23,885 nt of DNA from positions 1 to 23,885 of the forward strand of contig CAMZLC010000102.1 of NCBI GenBank assembly GCA_947311605.1, given 5' to 3'. Under the pieces are notes generated by a model. It saw nothing but the letters and a program-made list of their open reading frames with translations, was not told the DNA's origin and made no database searches. This DNA is from an uncultured Sulfurovum sp. Its GTDB lineage: Bacteria > Campylobacterota > Campylobacteria > Campylobacterales > Sulfurovaceae. Below, in pieces: positions 7,931-15,130 of the stretch. A program made the position numbers and the translations under genes. Positions within the stretch are counted from its first letter, which is position 1. Every line of letters begins with the position of its first letter.

Positions 7931-8451
7931 TTAGGTTTCGGTACCGAGGGAGAGGATTTGTCGGGGAGCTGATCTAGGGTTGTGTGCGAGAGAAGCTCGT
8001 GCAGCGTACGGCGATCCTTGCGGAAGAACATGCTTGCCCATCCAAAGGTGACGAGGGAGAGCAGTGTCAGCATTTGACGGTAGATAATGACGCCGGTCAC
8101 CGGTTTCTTACGGGTCTTGAGATCCACTAGCGCCAAGTTATAAGCTCGCATACCCGGGGTCTGCCCCTCTTTGCTTCGGCTCATAAAAAGCACCTGGATG
8201 ACAATCAGCGGGATGAGTATGTAGATCCAGCCCAGAAGTTTATGGGCAGCAAAGCCTTCTCTGTTGTCAAAGATAAGGTAGAAGACGATATACATGAGTG
8301 GCATAAGCAGCATAAAACTGTCAGTAATGGCTGCCTTGAGACGATTTCCAAGGGAGGCTCTGAGATATTTTGTTTTCTGGCTACCTGTCTTTCTGTATGT
8401 CTCCGGCGTCACCCTCCCCTGTTTGATATCTCTAAATCTCTGTTTCGCCAT
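7927..8451 (-). CDS. RDD-family inner-membrane protein
   Basis: This 174-residue protein has a basic N-terminal 35 residues and three hydrophobic segments. The conserved residues that name the family are present: Arg37 and Asp44 in GNRLKAAITDSFML, and Asp146 in RKDRRTLHELLSHT. The loop KEGQTPGMRAYNLALVD (about 94-110) is also typical. Function is not established for most RDD proteins; some have been linked to ion (Na+/H+) transport. It starts 10 bp after gspF with GGGAGAGAGG upstream and overlaps the MFS gene by 4 bp. In related genomes RDD proteins sit next to many unrelated genes, so a T2SS role is only suggested by position. Confidence 0.85.
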   Translation of the reverse strand: MAKQRFRDIKQGRVTPETYRKTGSQKTKYLRASLGNRLKAAITDSFMLLMPLMYIVFYLIFDNREGFAAHKLLGWIYILIPLIVIQVLFMSRSKEGQTPGMRAYNLALVDLKTRKKPVTGVIIYRQMLTLLSLVTFGWASMFFRKDRRTLHELLSHTTLDQLPDKSSPSVPKPK

Positions 8452-8461
8452 GCCTCTCTCC

Positions 8462-9673
8462 CTAGAAGTTTGCGCTCATGCTGAAAATAGGCAGCAGCAT
8501 GGCCACCACGATCACCCCTACTACCAAACCGATAAAGAGCATCATAAAAGGCTCCATAAGACTCAACAGCAATTTGAGTTTATCTTCATTCTCCTCACTA
8601 TAAAGGGTGGAGAGATTGGAAAGGATCGATGCTACTTCACTGGACTCCTCTCCCAGCGCCAAAGACTGCAGGAAGTTGCGTTTAGGCTTAAAGCCCTTGA
8701 TCATATAAAGGGCACTGGAGAGCTTGTTGCCTTCGAGTACCTTTTCTGAGGCCTGATGAAAGGTAAGCTTCATCGCTTTGTTGCTAAAGGTGGTGCTGGC
8801 CAGCTGTACCGCTTGGGCATAGGAGACGCCCGAGTCCAGCATCAGTGCCAGAATATAGCTGAATCTTCCCAGTTCATGATTCTGTATCAAAGTGCCAAAA
8901 ACGGGGAGTCTTAAGAGTATGCCATCCATGAGCAGCCTAAAGGAGGCCGTCTTTCCGTAAGCAAACTTGAAAAAGAGTGCCGAGAAGATAAAGCCAAGCA
9001 GTATGGCGGCATAATGTGCGGTTAAAAAATCGCTGATGCCGAGGACAAACTGGGTGATAGCAGGAAGTTCTTGTCCTGTATCCTGAAAAATACCGATGAT
9101 CTTGGGTACGACAAAGCTGATTAGAAAGCCTGACATGCCAATGGCAACAATGAAAATAAAGATCGGATAGGCCATGGCATTGCTGACCTGCTTCTTGATT
9201 TTGTTCTGTGCCGAAAAAAAGGTGCTCATGTTGGTCAACACTTCTACCATCTTTCCGCTTTGTCCTGCCACCTTCAGGCTCTGCAGGAAGAAATCTGGCA
9301 GCGCGTAGATCTTTTGTGCGTTGAGTGCCACATAGAGTGATTTTCCCTCTTCGATCATTGTACGGGTCACACCGAGGAAAGAGGCGTATTTTTTTTCGCC
9401 CTGGTGCTGGTTTTCCATGAGTTTGAGCGCAGTGAGTATGGTCATTCCCGAATTGAGATAGCTGGAGAGCTCTTTGGAAAAACTACTGAGTAGTGTCCCT
9501 GGCATCACTCGCTTGGAGAAAGCTTCCAGAGAGAGCTGCCTGGTCTCTTCAAGGGCGTTGTAATATATTTTTTGAGATCTAAGTTTCTGTTTTGCCTCTT
9601 CGATACCACTGGCAGTGATAGTGCCTTTGACTGTTTTGCCATGTTGATCGAGACCTTTGTATCTATAGAGCAT
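8462..9673 (-). CDS. gspF: Type II secretion inner-membrane platform protein GspF
   Basis: This 403-residue polytopic protein forms the inner-membrane platform above which pseudopilins assemble and to which the GspE ATPase couples. It has the two repeated cytoplasmic T2SSF domains: the first from about residue 60 to 165, ending in AYPIFIFIVAIG, and the second from about 265 to 385. Membrane helices lie near 168-193, 220-240 and 370-398. The N-terminus MLYRYKGLDQHGK is typical of GspF/PilC. It is separated from the rest of the T2SS genes and heads a leftward operon with RDD, MFS and mobA genes. Its promoter lies in the divergent gap shared with the exosortase-like gene. Confidence 0.94.
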   Translation of the reverse strand: MLYRYKGLDQHGKTVKGTITASGIEEAKQKLRSQKIYYNALEETRQLSLEAFSKRVMPGTLLSSFSKELSSYLNSGMTILTALKLMENQHQGEKKYASFLGVTRTMIEEGKSLYVALNAQKIYALPDFFLQSLKVAGQSGKMVEVLTNMSTFFSAQNKIKKQVSNAMAYPIFIFIVAIGMSGFLISFVVPKIIGIFQDTGQELPAITQFVLGISDFLTAHYAAILLGFIFSALFFKFAYGKTASFRLLMDGILLRLPVFGTLIQNHELGRFSYILALMLDSGVSYAQAVQLASTTFSNKAMKLTFHQASEKVLEGNKLSSALYMIKGFKPKRNFLQSLALGEESSEVASILSNLSTLYSEENEDKLKLLLSLMEPFMMLFIGLVVGVIVVAMLLPIFSMSANF

Positions 9674-9706
9674 AAATGATAGGTATCCCTTATAAATTTT
9701 CTAATG

Positions 9707-9722
9707 GATAGTATTATAGCCA
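9707..9722. promoter_or_regulatory. Bidirectional promoter element, gspF / exosortase-like gene
   Basis: The 16-bp sequence GATAGTATTATAGCCA contains TATAAT on the minus strand (9718-9713), facing gspF, and TATTAT (9712-9717) on the plus strand, facing the exosortase-like gene. It sits 33 bp from the gspF start codon and 34 bp from the exosortase start codon. The identical 16 bases recur at 11563-11578 in the gspG/gspK gap at nearly the same distances. A second rightward -10 candidate, TATGCT at 9745-9750, would give an almost leaderless transcript. Confidence 0.6.
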
Positions 9723-9756
9723 TTTTTTGTTAGAGTAATAAAGTTATGCTACTATT

Positions 9757-10242
9757 ATGGTCATGAAACAATTTGGCTACCAATACTTAGCACTGTTGGC
9801 TCTGCTGTTCGCAGTGCTGTACTGGGAGCTCTCTCCTGTGGCGGAGTTTCTTAACTATTATCAGACAAAGCTTACACTCTTTTTTTTGGAACTTGGATTG
9901 AAAGAGGGGCAACTCAGAGGGATAGATATCATGGTGAACCCTCACTATAAGATTATTATCACCAAGGCCTGCAACGGGATGATACCGATATTGGTACTCT
10001 TCTCTGCGATTTTGGCCTATCCTGCTGAGTGGATACATAAAGTCAGATGGATGTTTGTGGGATATTTGGTGCTTACAAGTATCAATATTGTCAGGTTGCT
10101 GATGGTAGCGCATTTTGTCAAGAAGCAACCAGACTTCCCTCTCTACCATGATCTCTTTGGCAATCTTCTTTTGATGGCGACAGGATTGCTGCTTTTTTAT
10201 CTTTTTTTGAGAGGGGCGAGACACTATCTTTTGATCCGGTAA
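9757..10242 (+). CDS. Small exosortase/archaeosortase-family protein (XrtH-like)
   Basis: This 161-residue, largely hydrophobic protein has about five membrane segments and the complete exosortase active-site pattern. Cys72 is in ACNG, Arg113 in SINIVR and His131 in LYHDLFGN, each at the cytoplasm-distal end of a helix as expected. Exosortases are integral-membrane transpeptidases that recognise a C-terminal tripartite sorting tail on exported proteins. Their motif order Cys-Arg-His matches. The size resembles compact variants such as XrtH, which pairs with IPTLxxWG-type tails, but the subfamily cannot be fixed by eye. It stands between T2SS blocks, shares a promoter with gspF, and its 3' end overlaps a convergent pseudopilin gene by 19 bp. 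The ATG at 9757 has a poor ribosome-binding site; 9763 is an alternative start. Confidence 0.85.
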   Translation: MVMKQFGYQYLALLALLFAVLYWELSPVAEFLNYYQTKLTLFFLELGLKEGQLRGIDIMVNPHYKIIITKACNGMIPILVLFSAILAYPAEWIHKVRWMFVGYLVLTSINIVRLLMVAHFVKKQPDFPLYHDLFGNLLLMATGLLLFYLFLRGARHYLLIR

Positions 10243-10604
10243 AATCTTGCGGAGTACTCACTCTTGAGCATGACGGCTCTCAGCTCTATAGGGATAGGCA
10301 GTTCACCGATAGGCAAGGGCTCTGTGATATAGATCTTGCGTGTGATCTTTTTCAGGATCTCTTTGCTCTTGTCGTTGCGTATGCGCATATGGCTGAGGAG
10401 TGTATAGGCATCTTTTTCATCTTTATTGTAGTGCATCGCTGTTTTGCTCAGAAAAAGTGTATTGCTCAGCTCTGATTGCACCCGCCCGGCAATATATTTT
10501 GCCATAAAGATATTCTCCTTTTGGATCTTGATGATCCCGAGCACTACGATAGCGATCAGTACTACAGAGACCATGATTTCCATAAGGGTAAATGCTTTTC
10601 GCAT
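10224..10604 (-). CDS. Minor pseudopilin (GspI/GspH-like)
   Basis: This 126-residue protein starts with a type IV prepilin signal, MRKA/FTLMEIM. It has a basic leader, cleavage after Ala4, Glu9 at mature position +5, and a hydrophobic helix (VSVVLIAIVVLGIIKI). It should be processed by a prepilin peptidase that is not encoded in this window, and would sit in or near the tip of the T2SS pseudopilus. The globular part is short and has no recognisable motif, so GspI versus GspH cannot be decided. It shares one base with the stop of the upstream pseudopilin (TGATG), so the two are translationally coupled. Confidence 0.85.
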   Translation of the reverse strand: MRKAFTLMEIMVSVVLIAIVVLGIIKIQKENIFMAKYIAGRVQSELSNTLFLSKTAMHYNKDEKDAYTLLSHMRIRNDKSKEILKKITRKIYITEPLPIGELPIPIELRAVMLKSEYSARFYRIKR

Positions 10605-11110
10605 CAGTAATAGTTTCCTTTGCTTCTCAGTATTTCACTTCCTTTGATCCATGCCTCAGCAGCATCCTCCGCAGATTCGTAGACACTGACTTCGCCAAAA
10701 TAGCTAGGGAAGTAGAAGAATTTTCCCTCTGACTCGAGGATGATCTGCGTGTTGCTTCCATTGGCATAGTGTCTGTAGCGTAAACAGATGCGACGGTCTT
10801 TCGTGCGTCCAAACTCTATTTTTAGGGGGTTGTCGTTTTTGTCTACGGTGTAGGCCTGCAACTCTTTGAGGTCGCTACTTGCTTCCTGCAGAGCATCGCT
10901 ACCTGGAGTATGGGTAAAGCACTGTGCACACTTGTCGATGCACAGCAACTCTATATCTCCATAATCTTGAAAGACTTTTTTAAGATTTTTGATGCTGTAG
11001 GGATCCTGTTTGATCTCGACTTTTTTGAGAAAGTCGAAGACCAAAAAACCAAAGAGTGATATGATAGCGATCACAATAAGGAGCTCTATCAGGGAGAAGC
11101 CCTTTTTCAT
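10604..11110 (-). CDS. Minor pseudopilin (GspH-like) with a cysteine cluster
   Basis: This 168-residue protein has the prepilin leader MKKG/FSLIELLIVIAI with Gly4 before the cleavage site and Glu9 at +5. The globular domain contains LLCIDKCAQC, three cysteines (Cys57, Cys61, Cys64) in a CxxxCxxC arrangement, which is unusual for a GspH-type pseudopilin. The C-terminal half is rich in beta-type segments. It lies immediately after gspG (the next gene starts as gspG ends) and is coupled to the following minor pseudopilin. Assignment to GspH is by position (gspG-gspH-gspI order) and is moderate. Confidence 0.85.
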   Translation of the reverse strand: MKKGFSLIELLIVIAIISLFGFLVFDFLKKVEIKQDPYSIKNLKKVFQDYGDIELLCIDKCAQCFTHTPGSDALQEASSDLKELQAYTVDKNDNPLKIEFGRTKDRRICLRYRHYANGSNTQIILESEGKFFYFPSYFGEVSVYESAEDAAEAWIKGSEILRSKGNYY

Positions 11111-11530
11111 CTATTTTTGGCATTTGCTGAGATAGATATCAGCAGATTCTCCCTCTCCACCCTCTTTGCCATCTGCACCGAGACTAATGAGATCAAAATC
11201 ATTTCCTGCACTGATGTATTCAAACTTTCTTTTCCAGGAGTCTTTTGGCATCTTTCCCTTTTGAAAATAGGGCGTAGAGGAGTAGTTTGGATACTTATCG
11301 GCATCTGGATTGCTGATTAGCGCCTCCAGCCCTTCGTCCGTGCTAGGATAGGCCCCGTTATCTAGCTTGAACATATCTAATGTCTGGCTGATGCCCCCCA
11401 TTTGTGTGCAGGTCAGATCTCTTTTCGCTTTGCCAAACTGGTCGATCAATGCAGGCCCGATCAATCCTACCAATAGTCCTAAAATAGCGATAACAATAAG
11501 GAGTTCTATCAAACTGAATGCTTTTCTCAT
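11111..11530 (-). CDS. gspG: Major pseudopilin GspG
   Basis: This 139-residue protein is the main subunit of the T2SS pseudopilus. The signal MRKA/FSLIELLIVIAILGLLVGLIGP is classical, with Glu9 at +5. The GspG core follows: a helix up to DMFKLDNGAYPSTDEGLEALI, KDSWKRKFEYIS, and the calcium-site loop region DFDLISLGADGKEGGEGE. Length is normal. Its start at 11530 is preceded by AAGGGAT. The leader and promoter region resembles that of gspF. It heads a three-gene pseudopilin operon and is divergent from gspK. Confidence 0.96.
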   Translation of the reverse strand: MRKAFSLIELLIVIAILGLLVGLIGPALIDQFGKAKRDLTCTQMGGISQTLDMFKLDNGAYPSTDEGLEALISNPDADKYPNYSSTPYFQKGKMPKDSWKRKFEYISAGNDFDLISLGADGKEGGEGESADIYLSKCQK

Positions 11531-11562
11531 AATGGTAATAATCCCTTGATTAGTAAATTTTA

Positions 11563-11578
11563 GATAGTATTATAGCCA
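11563..11578. promoter_or_regulatory. Bidirectional promoter element, gspG / gspK
   Basis: GATAGTATTATAGCCA is base-for-base identical to 9707-9722. TATAAT on the minus strand (11574-11569) faces gspG, and TATTAT on the plus strand (11568-11573) faces gspK. It lies 32 bp from the gspG start codon and 33 bp from the gspK start codon. The flank towards gspG also matches the gspF flank (TAAATTTT and ATCCCTT blocks), which shows the two gaps are related copies. Confidence 0.6.
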
Positions 11579-11611
11579 CTTTAATTAAATCAAGCTTTGG
11601 ATAGGTAAAAA

Positions 11612-12496
11612 ATGCGCTCTGCCATCACGCTCCTTATCACGCTCTCGGTCATTGCTACTATGATTGCTTTGATGGGAGTAATGTTCAAGTATCTTGATGT
11701 TGCCAGAGGCAAAGCTGAGGTCAAAGCCGCGATGATACAAGCCAATCTGCTCAGTACGGATGTCTCACGGTTTCTGCGGCAGATATTGGGAAAGAGGCCC
11801 TCGAAAAATACGATGAAAACACTCTTTGAAACCCCTCTTTCTCTGAATGCAGAAAGTGGAGAATTCAGTATGGGGATCAGCTGTAAACCGCTGGCAGACC
11901 GCATTAACATTGCATGGTTGGGCTTGGGGGATGGGGCAAAAAATCAACAAGCCTACGCATTGGCGTCTTCTATCTTTGATATGCTCACAGACAAAGTGAA
12001 TTTGAGAGATGCAGGACTTCTCAAGGAAAAGATTGCTGCTGCTTTAAAATCAGGTAGCGGCAGTACTTTTGGCATACCAAGCAGAATCAATAGAAAAAAG
12101 GGTATAATCACCTTCAAAAAGTTTCAGGAATTACTGGATGACTATCGGTTTGAAACGGATGACAATAGGGTATACGGCATACCGTGGCAGCGCTATTTCG
12201 GGTTTGGTACACACGAAAAGAAAGTAGATGGTGACTTTATTTCGCCAGCACTTTTGGCGCTCTTGTATGACGTGGATCCAAATGTGGTACAGGAGGACTA
12301 TACGCTAGGGGAACTGAACGGTTTTCTGGCTGAGATTGGAGAGAGTAGAGATACCTATAAATGGCTCTTTTCAAAAAATACGTTGGCAGTGGCACAGTGT
12401 AGGGGATCCTACACTTTTAGGAAAGGAAGCTATAGCTTCACTTTTAATTATATACATGGAAAGGTAGAGGGTTTTGAATTTTCTGGGGGCAAATGA
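11612..12496 (+). CDS. gspK: Type II secretion minor pseudopilin GspK
   Basis: This 294-residue protein begins MRSAITLLITLSVIATMIAL, a short basic start and hydrophobic helix without the Glu at +5. That is the usual peculiarity of GspK, the large tip pseudopilin. It is followed by a long globular domain with helical segments such as QAYALASSIFDMLTD and a C-terminal beta-rich part. The size fits GspK rather than other pseudopilins. It heads the rightward operon gspK-L-M-N-C-D-E-J. AGG before the ATG gives a modest ribosome-binding site. It overlaps the longest possible gspL frame. Confidence 0.8.
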   Translation: MRSAITLLITLSVIATMIALMGVMFKYLDVARGKAEVKAAMIQANLLSTDVSRFLRQILGKRPSKNTMKTLFETPLSLNAESGEFSMGISCKPLADRINIAWLGLGDGAKNQQAYALASSIFDMLTDKVNLRDAGLLKEKIAAALKSGSGSTFGIPSRINRKKGIITFKKFQELLDDYRFETDDNRVYGIPWQRYFGFGTHEKKVDGDFISPALLALLYDVDPNVVQEDYTLGELNGFLAEIGESRDTYKWLFSKNTLAVAQCRGSYTFRKGSYSFTFNYIHGKVEGFEFSGGK

Positions 12497-12506
12497 GGAG
12501 CTTTTG

Positions 12507-13397
12507 TTGGTACACAGGGATATGTCACATATCACCAGGGTCAAGCGCTATGACCTGATGCTCACACCACAGTTCTATATTTTCAAAAAAGAGTCCCTGC
12601 CCGTCAGCTATCAGCATCAGGCTGTGCGTCTGGCTCCTGCCATACTGGATGAGCTGACGGGTGCAGGCAATTATAGCTACGCTGCTATCAAAGAGGATGA
12701 TGACTGGGTGCTGATCGCCTATGATATGGCAAAGATCGAATCTTTTCTCGAAGAGAAAGGTCTGCCGAAAAATCTGATCAACAAACTCTACTTTGCGCAA
12801 CAGGCAAAAGAGCATTTTTCCCACCCCGTCTCGGTGGATGAGCGTAATGCGCTTGTTACCGTTGATGATACCGTAGTGATGTTACCAAAAAGTATTGTGG
12901 ACGTGGAGGAGTGTGGCATTCTCACCGGTGCGTTTAGACCAGAAAAAGGCATTGCACCCTCTCAGAGTAGACGCTCATGGGTCAACCCGAAACAGGCAGC
13001 CACCATTTCCGCACTATTGTGCACACTGGCCATAGGATATACCGTTGAAGGGGTGCGTCACCACAATGCTATAGCCTCCGTAGAGCAAAGGATCAAAAAT
13101 ATCAAGCAGAGATATCCGCAACTGGAAGGCAAATCCACCATGGTATTGAACAGTCTCTATGAGAGCAATCATAAGATCGATAGCCTACAAAGAAAGATAA
13201 GAGATCGCCTAAAAGAGATCAGTGGACTGACCAGCAAAGCATCCAAGATTGATACATTGAAGATCGATATCAATCATTATGAGGCAAGTATTACTGCGGA
13301 CAAGCAGCATATAGCAGAACTCAAAGCGTATGCAAAGTCTCAGGGGCTGAAGGCAATAGATACAAACAGCAGTCTGAAGCTGCAAGGAGTACTGTGA
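12507..13397 (+). CDS. gspL: Type II secretion assembly protein GspL-like
   Basis: This bitopic protein probably links the GspE ATPase to the membrane platform. An N-terminal cytoplasmic region of roughly 165 residues is followed by one membrane segment (AATISALLCTLAIGYTV) and a periplasmic coiled-coil-like region (KNIKQRYPQLEGK to AELKAYAKSQG). Sequence identity to classical GspL is not obvious by eye. The call rests on this topology and on its place between gspK and a GspM-like gene. The start is uncertain. The TTG at 12507 is six bases after GAGGAG and is chosen here; a TTG at 12474 (overlapping gspK) and the ATG at 12522 are alternatives. Confidence 0.72.
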   Translation: MVHRDMSHITRVKRYDLMLTPQFYIFKKESLPVSYQHQAVRLAPAILDELTGAGNYSYAAIKEDDDWVLIAYDMAKIESFLEEKGLPKNLINKLYFAQQAKEHFSHPVSVDERNALVTVDDTVVMLPKSIVDVEECGILTGAFRPEKGIAPSQSRRSWVNPKQAATISALLCTLAIGYTVEGVRHHNAIASVEQRIKNIKQRYPQLEGKSTMVLNSLYESNHKIDSLQRKIRDRLKEISGLTSKASKIDTLKIDINHYEASITADKQHIAELKAYAKSQGLKAIDTNSSLKLQGVL

Positions 13398-13804
13398 TGC
13401 TTCGTCGATACCAGAATGAAGGCATGATCCTGTTGGCATTTCTCTTGTTGGTAGGCGCTTTGCTTTACAGAAACTATCAACTCTCCAAACTTCAAGAAAG
13501 CAGTACAGAGGCAACTCAGATGGCTTCAAAGATTGAAGATATTGCAACCATGAAAAACCTTTGGCAAAAGAACAGCAGAATTCCCCAAAAACTTCATGAG
13601 ATCAAGACCTATCTTCCTGCGATAAAAATTAAGATACTGAAAGTAGAGAAGCAGAAAGCACATATCCTACTTGAGGGCCTCAATGGCAATGAGCTGAATA
13701 GGGTCACAGGCAAATATATTGCCAGTATTCCTGTGCAGATCACAGAGATGTCTATCGGGAGAGATGGACTGTACTATCGATTGGAGTTACGATGCAAATG
13801 GTGA
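13397..13804 (+). CDS. gspM: Type II secretion protein GspM-like
   Basis: This is a small bitopic protein of about 135 residues with a short cytoplasmic N-terminus (MLRRYQNEG) and one membrane helix (MILLAFLLLVGALLY). A periplasmic helix and a ferredoxin-like alpha/beta domain follow. The architecture matches GspM/PilO-type proteins that dimerise with GspL. The ATG at 13397 overlaps the gspL stop as TGATG and has AAGGAG seven bases upstream, so it is favoured over the GTG at 13394. It overlaps the next gene by 13 bp. The call depends on size, topology and operon order rather than a strong motif. Confidence 0.72.
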   Translation: MLRRYQNEGMILLAFLLLVGALLYRNYQLSKLQESSTEATQMASKIEDIATMKNLWQKNSRIPQKLHEIKTYLPAIKIKILKVEKQKAHILLEGLNGNELNRVTGKYIASIPVQITEMSIGRDGLYYRLELRCKW

Positions 13805-14301
13805 GAAATATAGTCATACTGCTTATTGTTCTGCCGCTGTTTGTAGTATTTTTTATGCCAAAAAAAGAGCTTTATTTCCTGCTGGAAAAGAGACTCTCTG
13901 CGCAAAATATTACGATTTCAGGAGAGGTGCTTCAGGAAAATCTCTTAGGGCTTACGGTAGAGCACCCCACCTTCTATCTCGGCGGTGCATCCATTGCTAC
14001 AGCCAAGGAGATATCACTATGGAGTATACTGTTTTATACGGAAGCAAATTTTTACGACCTTCAGATTGCCCGAGGTCTGCCCACGGAGTTGAAGGTGAAT
14101 GTACTGCATGCTACCCATTCGGTGCTGTCTCCTCTTGAAGTGTATCTTACAAGCAAAAGCAGTCTGGGCGCCGTAGAGGGCGAGATCCGCCTGAAGAAGC
14201 GCATGATTCATCTGAATATTGCCAAAGATGGCACAATCGGTACTTTTGCAAAATTTTTGAAAAAGAGCAAAAAAGGATGGGTATATGAATCCGGATTCTA
14301 A
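13792..14301 (+). CDS. GspN-like type II secretion protein
   Basis: This 169-residue protein has a single N-terminal membrane segment (NIVILLIVLPLFVVFFMP). The rest is a predicted beta-rich periplasmic domain with short repeats of hydrophobic strands (ITISGEVLQENLLGLTVEHPT), reminiscent of the GspN/AsmA-type fold. GspN is an accessory, poorly understood T2SS component. The position between gspM and gspC supports this reading, but no decisive motif is visible. It starts with GGAG six or so bases upstream of the ATG and overlaps gspC by 17 bp, so translation is probably coupled. Residues 1-3 contain two Met codons; 13798 is an alternative start. Confidence 0.62.
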   Translation: MQMVRNIVILLIVLPLFVVFFMPKKELYFLLEKRLSAQNITISGEVLQENLLGLTVEHPTFYLGGASIATAKEISLWSILFYTEANFYDLQIARGLPTELKVNVLHATHSVLSPLEVYLTSKSSLGAVEGEIRLKKRMIHLNIAKDGTIGTFAKFLKKSKKGWVYESGF

Positions 14302-15130
14302 TACCAAGGCTCTTTCACTGTTTATTTGGCTATTGGCTGTGGCAGTATTTGCAAAGCTTTTCTGGGTAATTGTTGCCTATATTTACCTTCCCGAAAAGGG
14401 GGTAGAGATAGAATCAGGCAGAGCAAAGAGCGCCTTGCATTACCGCTATAGATTTGCTTCAGATGTAGCATTGCCAAAAGTAAAAAGTCCGACCAAGCAG
14501 CCCGGGAAAAGGGAATCTTCCATCAAAGATATGCAATTGGTAGGGATATATAGCAGTACGGGCGGCTGCATCGTCACACTGCTTAAAAAAGGCAAAAGCC
14601 ACATTCTCTCCAATGGCGACGAGATAGATGGCTTTATGCTCAAGCGCGCCTCAGCCAAAGAGGCTTATTTTGAAAAAGCAGGGAAAGAGTATGTCCTTAG
14701 GCTTTTTGAAAAGGCGCAAAACAACAATGCCGTCATCGGTACCATAGAGACCGTTGGGAAAAATGACAAGGAAGCCCCCAAGGAGGCAGACACAGGGATA
14801 TCAAGCCGTGATGGTGTCAAGCTAATCCCTCGAAGCCTATTGAAAACCTATGTCTCTGATATGCACAAAGCCATGAGAGACATAGGACTGAGACCAGTCA
14901 GAAGAGCAGGCCAAATGCTTGGCTATAAAGTCAGATTTATTCGTAGAGGTAGTCCACTGAATAAACTAGGTCTACGGAGAGGCGATGTGATCAAGGCGAT
15001 CAACGGTGAAGAGATCGTGGACTTTAACGGTCCTATGAGTATCCTGAAAACAGCCGATACCATAGAGGGTGCGACGATTACTGTAATCAGAAAAAATGAA
15101 GAGAAGGAATTGGAATATGAAGTTAAATAA
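14285..15130 (+). CDS. gspC: Type II secretion protein GspC with PDZ domain
   Basis: This 281-residue protein bridges the inner-membrane platform and the secretin. It has a short cytoplasmic N-terminus, one membrane helix (about 10-34), and the periplasmic homology-region domain at about 82-141 (MQLVGIYSSTGGCIV to EYVLRLF). A linker leads to a C-terminal PDZ domain at about 185-281, with LGLRRGDVIKAINGEEIVD at 228-246. The HR domain normally binds the N0 domain of GspD, the product of the next gene, which it overlaps by 14 bp. Domain content and length are those of classical GspC. Confidence 0.93.
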   Translation: MNPDSNTKALSLFIWLLAVAVFAKLFWVIVAYIYLPEKGVEIESGRAKSALHYRYRFASDVALPKVKSPTKQPGKRESSIKDMQLVGIYSSTGGCIVTLLKKGKSHILSNGDEIDGFMLKRASAKEAYFEKAGKEYVLRLFEKAQNNNAVIGTIETVGKNDKEAPKEADTGISSRDGVKLIPRSLLKTYVSDMHKAMRDIGLRPVRRAGQMLGYKVRFIRRGSPLNKLGLRRGDVIKAINGEEIVDFNGPMSILKTADTIEGATITVIRKNEEKELEYEVK

